Assembly: GCA_034509425.1 (NCBI GenBank)
Contig: JAVTVJ010000518.1
Coordinates: forward strand, 1-64,000
Reading direction: 5' to 3'
DNA from: Eopsaltria australis
Lineage: Eukaryota > Chordata > Aves > Passeriformes > Petroicidae
Length of the DNA stretch: 64,000 nt
How positions within the stretch are numbered: position 1 is the stretch's first letter; each line of letters opens with the position of its first letter. The notes under the pieces were generated by a model. The model saw nothing but the letters and a program-made list of their open reading frames with translations, made no database searches and was not told the DNA's origin. Below, piece by piece: positions 1 to 7,468 of this stretch. A program made the translations under genes and the position numbers.

Positions 1-1551
1 TCCTCCCGCAGCCCGACGGCACCAGCGCACCACTGGAGATCGTGCTGCTGGACAGGGTGTCCACTGGCTTCGCTGGTGTGGTGCAGCTGCTGGAGTGGTT
101 TGAGCTCCCCAACGACATCGTGATGGTGCTGGAGCGCCCGGAGCGGTGTCAGGACCTCCAGCATTTCATTCGGGCACGGCGGTTCCTGGCCGAGGAGGTG
201 GCGCAGGAGCTCTTCCGCCAGGTGCTGGAGGCCGTGTGGCACTGCACCAGCTGCGGGGTCCTGCACAGGGACATCAAACCAGAGAACATCCTGGTTGACC
301 TGGCCAGCGGCCAGGCCAAATTGATTGACTTTGGCTGTGGCACCTACCTGCAAGACACAGCCTACACTCACTTTGCAGGTGCGCCCACACAGGGCTAGGG
401 TCCCGCTCCCGGCATCTCATGGCCCAACATCTCCCAGCCCAAGCTGGCTGTGGCAGCAGGGATTCTCCCTTTTGCTGCCAGTCATGGCACTGAATCTTCA
501 GCCCAGTTGCATTTGAGCAGGGGTGGCTAGGGGGCCAGCTTCCAGCCCTGCGGGCAGCCTCTCCAGCCACTCTGCCCAGGACTGGTGCTGGGGCTGGGGC
601 GGGGGCAGCCAGCCCGACAAAAACACCCGTGGGTGGGGGTAGCAGAGAGGGGGGGCCCAGAACCTGTGCAGCAGCCGGTCTGGTGAGCAGGTAAGAAAGG
701 GCTTGGACTGCTCTGCTCCCCTTGTTTGCCTTGGCTTTTTTGGGGCAATGCAGGCAGGGAGGATGAAGGCATGGTTTTCCCCAGCACTGAGTGGGTTTTT
801 TCTGGGCGTGTCATGCTTGGGTCCTCCCAGGGCTTCTGCTGCCCTCTTCGAACACCAGTGGCTCCTTTTCAACTCCAAGTTTGTGCACAAGTCCCAGGTG
901 CAGGCCAGAGGGCAGCGGGTCACCCCATGTGCCACTGGTGCAGCCCCGCATGCCCAGGGATGCTGGGGCGAGGTTCTGGGAGCAGCAGCATCCCCCTGCT
1001 GAGCTCCATCTGGATTCCATAGGAACACCATCCTACAGCCCCCCGGAATGGACCCACTTTGGCTGGTACCACGGCGAGGCAGCAACCATTTGGTCCCTGG
1101 GCATCCTGCTGCACCAGATGGTCTGCTGGGAGCACCCTTTCAGGAAGGGCCGGAACATCAGCTGGGGCCAGCTCTCGCTGCCACCACGGCTCTCTCAAGG
1201 TGGATCCTCATCTCTGGGCTCGGGGGGAATGCCAGTGTTGGGAGACAGCAGCGGGCTCGTCAGCATCCTGCTCTGGCAGCTGCTGAGGAGGGGGCACATG
1301 TGCTGCTCTCCTGCTCTCCTCCAAAACAAAGAGCTGATGGGAAAGTTTAGGCCCAGCTCTGAAACATCCAGCATGGCCTGGGCACGGGAAGAGTGGCCAG
1401 GAGCCTTCTCCAACTGACCGGCGGTTTGTGGTTTCTCTCACCAGACTGCAAGGATCTTATCAGGTGGTGTTTATCCCTGAACTCCTTGGACAGGCCCTCA
1501 TTAGAAGACGTGTTCTGTGATCCTTGGCTGCAGGATATTCATCAGCCATAG
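1..1551 (+). CDS. PIM-like serine/threonine kinase, 3' three exons (gene begins before the window)
   Basis: A cytosolic protein kinase of the PIM family by sequence. Three exons are visible: 1-378 (open from the window edge), 1023-1199 and 1445-1551, ending in TAG at 1549-1551. All junctions are phase 1, with donors GT at 379 and 1200 and acceptors AG at 1021-1022 and 1443-1444. Exon one encodes the hinge, the catalytic loop HRDIKPEN (HRD at 264-272) and DFG (327-335). Exon two encodes the end of the activation segment with PPE (1040-1048) and the WSLGILL helix. Exon three encodes the C-lobe end, with LIRWCLSL and a DRPS motif. No stop or frameshift is seen, so this part looks functional. The glycine-rich loop, the ATP-binding lysine and the start lie outside the window. 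The closest family is PIM1/PIM3; the exact paralogue cannot be assigned, and PIM1-like kinases are expanded in zebra finch. A recently silenced copy cannot be excluded. Confidence 0.8.
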
Positions 1552-1825
1552 CAGAAGGGAGAGAGCCACAGGCACACTTTGATCCAGGGCCCTGGTAAGT
1601 TACAGCTCCACACAAGCCGTGGCAATCAGAGGCAAAGAAACGCAGACTTTTTGTCCTGCCTGGATCACTGCCACGGGTGATCAGATGGGAACAGGCAGCC
1701 CTTGTGCTGGAGCTGAGCTGCTCTGCCCAGCACTGGTGGCCACCACTGAAGCTGGTTGTGCTTGTCCTGGTTCACTGACAGCTGGGGCCCTGGGCAGAGC
1801 CCTGACAGCCTGTTCTCATCCCCAG

Positions 1826-2696
1826 GGAAGAAGGAGCCCCGGGAGAAGCTGTATCGGGTGGGGCTGCTGCTGCTGCTAGAGACATGGAGGACACCATCAA
1901 GGATGACAACCTCTTCCTTGACCTGGCCACTGGCAGCTGAAGATGATGGACTTTGATTCTGGCACCTTCTTCAAAGGCAGGCTCCACAGATAATTTGCAG
2001 ATGAGTTCACAGCCAGGGGGATGCTCCCAGATTTGGGCATTGCACGGCCTGGCCGGGCACCAAAGGTTCCCCCCATTGCTGGGCTGGATGCAATGAATTT
2101 TTCAGAGGCTGCCAAGCTGCTTTTTGGCAGGGCTGGGGGATGTGCTGGGGTGGGTATGAAATGGGAGTCGGCTCCTGGCCCTGCCAACAGCCCCCAGCAC
2201 CCACCGTGCCCCGGGCTGGGGCTGGGGCTGGGGCAGCCAGCCCGACACAAACAAAGCCCCAGGGCAGGAGCCGAGGTTTGACTGCAGAACCTGTGTGGGG
2301 CTGCTTTGCTTTGCAGGCAAGGAAGGGCTTGGGCTGCTCCACTGCCCTTGTTTGCTTTGGGATCACCGTTGTTTTTGGGGGCAGTGCAGGGGGAAGGGAG
2401 AAAGCGTGGCCTTCCCTCACCCGTGGGTGGGTTTTTCCCGTGCATGTAGGGCTTGGGCCTTCCTCAAGGCCCTGACAGAGATCAGAGTTTTCACCTTTCC
2501 TCTTGTTTTCCTTTTTGGTCTGTAATCTGTTTTCAATAATTTGTTGTTTGTTTTTCTAAAGGAAGCGTTCTAGGTGGTGTCCAGTGTGGATGGGGAAGTG
2601 CTCGGGAGCAGCTGCGGCGTGGATGGGACGTGCCCTTGGAGAAGGCTGAGGACGTGGTTTGGGAGCAGCTTTTCTCCCGGCGGCGGATGGCGTGAG
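1826..2696 (+). pseudogene. Second, degenerate PIM-like kinase copy
   Basis: After an acceptor at 1824-1825 comes PREKLYRVG, like the start of a PIM kinase domain. It is followed directly by the catalytic-loop part (1890-2000), which reads IKDDNLFLDLATG and then, after a one-base deletion near 1934, a DFD where DFG is expected (gac ttt gat). A stop (taa, 1991-1993) falls before the exon end. The expected donor at 2001 reads atgagt instead of gtgagt. A second exon remnant follows acceptor 2560-2561 and ends at 2696 before GTGGGT; it keeps a readable piece resembling the VWxQL segment of PIM kinases, then tga. Both introns share blocks with those of the upstream copy (about 580-800 with 2190-2450, and 1230-1440 with 2740-2980), so this is a tandem duplication and not a processed pseudogene. 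Several independent lesions make it non-functional. Confidence 0.65.
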
Positions 2697-2983
2697 GTGG
2701 GTCCCCGTGTGCTTGGCACGGGTGGGAGAAGGGCTTTTGGGAGATGGCAGCGAGCACAGGAGCTTCCTGCTCTGGGCAGCTGCTGAGGAGGGGGATCTGC
2801 CGTGGCTGGCTGCAGGCTGGGCACATGTCCTGCCCTCCTGCTCTGCTCCCAAGGGCAGCAGTGATGGGGACGTTTGGGCCCAGCTCTGGGCATGGCCAGC
2901 ATGGCCTGGGCACCGTGGGCACTTGGGACAAGGGGGACAGGAGCCTTCAGCTGACGGGTGCTCTCTGGTTTCTCTCCTCCCAG

Positions 2984-3143
2984 CCGGGCTCTGTGGATGC
3001 TGAGGCTGCTCTGGGCTCAGCCAGGGCTCTGCTGGGCTCAGCCCCGGCCACGGCTGGGCCCGCTCTGCCCTCACATGGCTCTGACAGCTTTGCATCAGAC
3101 GAGCCCGTTCCGAGCACACCGACTGAGCTTTCTGCTGCTGCAG
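2984..3143 (+). other. Exon-like open segment of unknown identity
   Basis: The acceptor at 2982-2983 lies in a tract (ggtttctctcctcccag) that matches the acceptor of the last exon of the intact PIM-like gene (ggtttctctcaccag), so it sits where the pseudogene copy should have its last exon. The sequence after it does not clearly encode the PIM C-lobe. It stays open for 160 nt in a frame rich in Ala, Ser and Pro and ends at a good donor (caggtgagg, GT at 3144). It may be a replaced exon of the duplicated gene or only GC-rich DNA with chance splice motifs. I recognise no domain. Confidence 0.2.
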
Positions 3144-4831
3144 GTGAGGGAGACTCTCCTGCAGGCCAGGAGATTGCAGTTGGCAAGAACCCAAACTCTC
3201 CACAGTCCCAGCTGACCACCTGTATGTCCCCAGGCTGTTTTGTCTGTCCCACTCTTCCTTCTTTTTTGGCTGGAATTGTGCAGTTGCCCTTTCTTCCTCC
3301 TCTAGAAGTGCCACAAGTGGGCCAAACCTGGCGAGTGGGCCGTGTTCCTAAGGCAGTGCAGTCTGGAGCTGAGGGATGAAGAATTGCCCTTCTGCACTTC
3401 CAAAGCAGAGCAAAAAGCTGTAAGTGGGACTTTCCATCCGTAAGAAGCCCCTGACAATTTCCAAGGGAATGTGCAGCTCATTCACAGGATGAGAAGGAAG
3501 GGCATCTTCTCAAGGATTTGGGGTTTGGCAGAGTTTAGATTCCCAGTCGTGCTTGGAGCTGGAAGGGCACAAAGCAATTTCCTATTGCTTCAACCACAAT
3601 TTAAAATAACCATCTTGGAAACACACCCCAAAGTCTTTCAAGAAAGGCTGCTGAGGTCTGTAAGATGGATCAATGACATCAGCACCTTTACAGAGTAAAT
3701 AACTGAGTTGTCTTTTTCAAAAGATCAGTTCCCTCTTAATCCAAAGTTACAGAAGATATTCCACTGAAAACTTGGGGTTTGATTTTACCTTTCACATTTT
3801 ATGTATGTCTTTTTTATTTTTTTTTTCTTCTTTTTTCTTTCTTTTGTTTTTTCCACAGAGATAACATATTCTTAAAAAGGAGTGTCCTTTGCTCCTGGTT
3901 CCCGTGTGGAGCAGCTCCCTTCTCGCTGGCTGAGCTGCTCAGGCAGAGCCCGGCAGCTCCTGGCCCTGCAGGGCTGAGGCTTTTCCCCGTTGCTGGGCAC
4001 AGACTGATGGAGCAGCGCTGCTGAACACGGGGACACACAAGAGGGACCAGAAGCAGCTGCCTTTGTCCACCTGAAGCTCCAAGGCCCAAACTCTGAGCAC
4101 ACGGGGCTGCAAGAGACTCGCAGGCTCCCTGTTTGCTGTGCTGGCCCACTTTGTGCCCGGCCCAGCTTTGCGTGGGGCTGGCAGGGAGAACAAGGGGCAG
4201 CTCCCTCCCAGCCCCCAGCCCAGGGACCCCTCCGGCCCCGGGGCTTGGGGCACGCTCAGCACCCGCTGCTCCAGCGACCGCTTCTGCTGGCACTGACAGC
4301 AACAAGCAAATTGTGGCTGATGCCGAGGGAGCAGCAGCAGTGCCTGGATCTGATCCCTGAGCCTGGGCCAGGGCTGCACAAGTGACCCCCACGGCAGCAG
4401 CAGCAGCAGCAGCAAATGGCACTGACAGCAAAACCCAGCGGTAACCGAGCCCCGGGTGAACAGAGAGCACAGCAAGAGGGACAACAGCAGTCAAGTGCAG
4501 AGACTGGAGAGAACGAGAGCTGGCAGCAGGAACGGCTGCTTCATTGCACTCTTGGAGAAAGCTCCTGCCTGTTTCAAAGCACTGAAAGGCGTGAAGGGCA
4601 GAGAGGAGATGACACCAAGCAATGCTCCTGTTTTCACACCCTCCCCTCTCAGTGTCCCAGAAGGAATTGGATGAACTGTATTCTTCTCTCCGAGTTGTCT
4701 CGTTCAGCATGAGCAGCTCAGCTCCAGGGGCTGAAGGAGCTGGAGCCTCAGGCCACAGGAGCCGAGCAAGAGGAAACTTCTTTGCCATCCTAATGCTGCC
4801 AACACGGACCTGACTGAATGCAGCAGATGGA
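3144..4831. other. GC-rich non-coding stretch, no gene seen
   Basis: Several open frames cross this part on both strands, but they overlap each other, have Ala/Pro/Ser-rich low-information translations and match no family I know. A strong polypyrimidine tract ending in cacag (about 3806-3859) could be a splice acceptor. There is a short (gca)n run at about 4393-4415. I see nothing else. Confidence 0.4.
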
Positions 4832-4948
4832 ATCATGGAATCATCGAATCCTTTCTGTTGGAAAAGACCTCTGAGCTCATCCAGTCCAGCTGTTCACCCA
4901 GCGGTGTCAAGCCCACCACTAAACTACGTCCCTGAAGTGCCAAGGCCT
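4832..4948 (-). repeat. CR1 LINE 3'-end fragment
   Basis: Begins aatcatggaatcatcgaat, the inverted form of the CR1 3' terminal repeat. It continues with the usual ggaaaagacctctgagctcatccag type of 3' UTR sequence. It is short and diverged. Confidence 0.8.
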
Positions 4949-5178
4949 GGACAAGAGACCCTGAGTGAGGCCTGAACAGCAGGCCCTGAGCCAAAGGTGG
5001 CCTCTGGATGAGCCTTCCAGCCAAAGGTTATCTTTGTATCTGCTCGTTACCGAAATATGCACGGTCATTAGTGCTGTGATAGATGTATCCACTCATTAGT
5101 CAAACATGGATTGACCTTTCTGAATTTAGAAGCTGGACAAGGCCATGAAATCCGACATCTGGCCTTGTTTGGGGCTGA

Positions 5179-5721
5179 GTGGTCAGAGTCAACTCCTTGG
5201 TTCCTCCTTGGGCCCTGGCCAGGCTTTGGGAGGAAGCAAACAGGAGAATGAAAGCAGATGTTCCTTCAGTTGGTGTCTGTGTCTTTGGTGCTGACCCTGC
5301 CCACTGGGAAAACAGAATTGGCATAGTCTGGCCAGATCACAACAAATGTCACTTTTTCAATCCAAACGTAAGGAATCAGCCCCGTCAGGAGTGCCCAGAT
5401 GGGAAGGCCTTTCCTAGAGTTGGCTGGCTCTGGAGTGGGCTGAGGTCAGAGCATCGTGTGAGCAATGGGGCATTTGGTGAAAAGAAGCTGAACTGCTGCA
5501 TGTCTTCAAATGCATCCAAAAACTGCACATGGGAAAAGGAAAGGACTTGTGGGCTGGGGAGGATGAGGATGGATTTTGTTACCAGCACCTTGGAAACAGC
5601 ACCAACAGAAGGAACAATTGTTGTGGGAATGTTTCCACATGGAGTGACAGAAGAGGTTTTTAATCTGGAGTTTCAATTTCTTTGTGCAAGTGAAATAATA
5701 ATAATGCAATATGATATATAG
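5179..5721 (+). other. 180-codon open frame of unknown nature
   Basis: Open from a GTG just after a stop (5176-5178) to a stop at 5719-5721. The translation has several cysteines and two possible N-glycosylation sequons (NAS and NCT), but I recognise no domain and see no signal peptide or membrane segment. About one stop-free run of this length is expected by chance in a 64-kb six-frame search, so it is not evidence of a gene. It lies between GC-rich DNA and an ERVL remnant and could be retroviral or intronic. Confidence 0.12.
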
Positions 5722-5760
5722 ATACACACATATATGTATGTATATATAAAATAGAATCCA
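5706..5760. repeat. AT-rich microsatellite-like tract
   Basis: An interrupted run of ta, ca and tatg units (gatatatagatacacacatatatgtatgtatatataaaa). It is simple sequence without coding potential. Confidence 0.6.
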
Positions 5761-5829
5761 ATAAGTTTTTGGATATAAATTTTAAAATTATAATAATGTG
5801 AAATAATGCTGCCAATACTCGTGTTAGCT

Positions 5830-6465
5830 TTGGCGGCTCAGGGATGTAGCACTAAATACCCTACAGAAAATGCCTGGCCAGGACCCAAAAGTCAGTGGTA
5901 AATTTTGTGAGATTGTGTACAATGCAGGAAGGGGGAAGGGATGGAATTGCCTGTTTTTACAGGGTTTGCTGACACTGAGATGCAGAATGCTTTGTCCATT
6001 ACTGTGAGAAATGAAGTGATCAGGACTGCTGGGCTTTCCATAGACCAGACTACCCACAAGCTGCAGGATTGGTTAAAGGAATGAAGGGGTTGTTAAAAGA
6101 GCAGTTGAAAAAATGAGGAGAAGGGAACCTGTCCCCATGGAGAGCCCATCTCCCAGATGTGCTCCACACCCTTAACAAGGGGCCCAGTGGGGGAATGGAA
6201 ACCCCCTGGGTGTGCAGGGCTGCAGCCAATTTGCAAATACAGCCATGGACAGGGAGACTTGGACTTGCTGGGAAATTGTTCTGGGTGCCATGGCCCCTGA
6301 CAGGGCCACCCCAGAGGCTGCAGGGCTGGGCCTTGATGCATTAGAATTAATTAGGATAAATCAGAAGCAAATGAGAGTTATCAATTCTGGAACAGGAATT
6401 CAGATTCCTCCAGGACACTTTGATTTGCCAACTGCTCCCTTGGAGCTTGGCCTTGCAAAGTGTTC
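5830..6465 (+). pseudogene. ERVL-type pol remnant: integrase core end, then dUTPase, truncated
   Basis: Codons from 6030 read WAFHRPDYPQAAGLVKGMKG, clearly the end of a retroviral integrase core. The catalytic glutamate expected in the GLVERMNG-type motif is lysine here. A stop follows at 6114-6116. A different frame then gives [11 protein letters not shown], as in the integrase C-terminal part. From 6290 an open frame carries a dUTPase motif 1-like AGLGLDA (6320-6340) and a [12 protein letters not shown] segment. Integrase followed by dUTPase at the end of pol is the order known for ERVL (class III) elements. The dUTPase frame runs without a break into the LTR at 6466 and is cut off around its second motif. 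The portion before about 6000 is weaker. Frameshifts and stops show this is an old copy. Confidence 0.6.
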
Positions 6466-6740
6466 TGTGGGAGTTGTTAACTCAAAAGCGAAGCCTAAAG
6501 GCTCGAAGGCTTCCTGGTGGAATGGTCCATCAGGGAGTCGCCCCCCTGCAAGTAAACCAACTATGGTTTAGCCCGGTTTGTAGACACTCCCATGTTAACG
6601 CCCATGTTGACACCCCTTGTTTGTTACTGGTTGTATTACCTTTCATTAATAAGTTTGATTGACATGTACTTCTAGAAAGTTCTGTGTACCTCAGTTCCTG
6701 ATTTGCTGTCACTCCTGAACTCCTCCCCTGACCTTACCTG

Positions 6741-6819
6741 ATTGGTGATTGTGGAAAGCTCCCTCCCCAACTCCTCCCCTTACCTGCTCCCTGATTGGTT
6801 ACTGTGTTCGGTATTTAAG
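6741..6819 (+). promoter_or_regulatory. LTR promoter: two inverted CCAAT boxes and a TATA-like box
   Basis: Attgg at 6741 and 6794, then tatttaag at 6812-6819, about 25-30 bp before the likely cap site at about 6840. The 3' LTR has the same elements 8,190 bp further on (TATA-like at 15002-15009). Confidence 0.7.
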
Positions 6820-6869
6820 ATGTTGTCGGGACCCTCTCGGGGCTCTTTTGCCTCAGGTCCCAGAGTGTT

Positions 6870-6875
6870 AATAAA
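6870..6875 (+). terminator. LTR polyadenylation signal AATAAA
   Basis: AATAAA inside the R region of the 5' LTR. The functional copy for the viral transcript would be the one in the 3' LTR at 15060-15065, also intact; the C/T difference between the LTRs lies just after it. Confidence 0.75.
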
Positions 6876-7120
6876 CCTCTGTTGCTGAGAGCATCGAGTC
6901 GCTCCTTACTTTGTGGCTACTCAGAACTAAACCCTGAAACGACCCTTGCACGCCTATCGCCTTGTGGAATCTCCTAAGATTCCCTCGCTGTCCATCCTCC
7001 GGGACGGGACTGTGAGGACACACAGGGGCCGATAGGCAACCACCTAGCACAAGGCCTAGGGGGTTTCTGAGGCTGCAGCTGAAGGTCAGAGCTAGCGGAA
7101 GAAAACCTGAAAGCTGCAGG

Positions 7121-7138
7121 TGGCGCCCAACGTGGTAG
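7121..7138 (+). promoter_or_regulatory. Primer binding site, tRNA-Lys type
   Basis: TGGCGCCCAACGTGG starts 2 nt after the LTR end. It is complementary to the 3' end of the tRNA-Lys that uses the AACGTGG form of the site (Lys1,2 type) for 15 nt; the last three bases (tag) no longer match. Alpharetroviruses use tRNA-Trp, so this supports a beta-like backbone. Confidence 0.85.
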
Positions 7139-7393
7139 TTCTGCAGATAGCAGATCTACTGAAGACAGCTCACCACACACCGGTGAAGACGCCGTTGCGG
7201 GCCACTCCCTGCAGAATTGCCTTTCGTTTTAGAAAGCAACTTCTGCAGGTCGAGCTTCGACCCCCGTCTCCGCCGACTTCGAAGACGGGAAGACGCTCGC
7301 ACCACAAAGACCCTCCACCTCCTTAAGGATTTATTTGGCGGTGTTGCAGCCCTCAGGAAGAGAGGGGAAGAAGCCGGCGGTCGACCAGACGTG

Positions 7394-7399
7394 GTAAGC
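7394..7399 (+). promoter_or_regulatory. Candidate major splice donor in the leader
   Basis: The sequence gtg|gtaagc at 7391-7399 is the best donor-like site between the primer binding site and gag. A spliced env message would need such a site, with acceptors near 13270 or 13387. Predicted only. Confidence 0.4.
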
Positions 7400-7468
7400 G
7401 CTCCAATTCAAAAATCCGCCACATTTTCATTTTATTTTAAAGGTGGGGGAGACCTCCCTAGAGTAAAA

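Larger units (their letters stand above)
6466..7118 (+). repeat. 5' LTR of the endogenous retrovirus
   Basis: 653 bp, tgtgggag to gaaagctgca. It matches the 3' LTR except at 6567 (t/g), 6605 (t/a), 6876 (c/t) and 7108 (t/a). U3 contains two inverted CCAAT boxes (attgg at 6741-6745 and 6794-6798) and a TATA-like tatttaag. R begins near 6840. The AATAAA is at 6870-6875 and U5 runs to 7118. Nested inverted repeats lie near the U3 start (gaagcc at 6490-6495 with ggcttc at 6508-6513). Confidence 0.97.

Noticed and set aside
498..1085. Long minus-strand open frame over the kinase introns and exons
   Set aside because: It is a GC-rich shadow of the plus-strand kinase gene with a Pro/Ala-rich translation, and has no splice or domain support.
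2556..4836. Several 200-340 codon open frames on both strands
   Set aside because: They overlap each other, have low-information composition and match no family; this is expected in GC-rich DNA.
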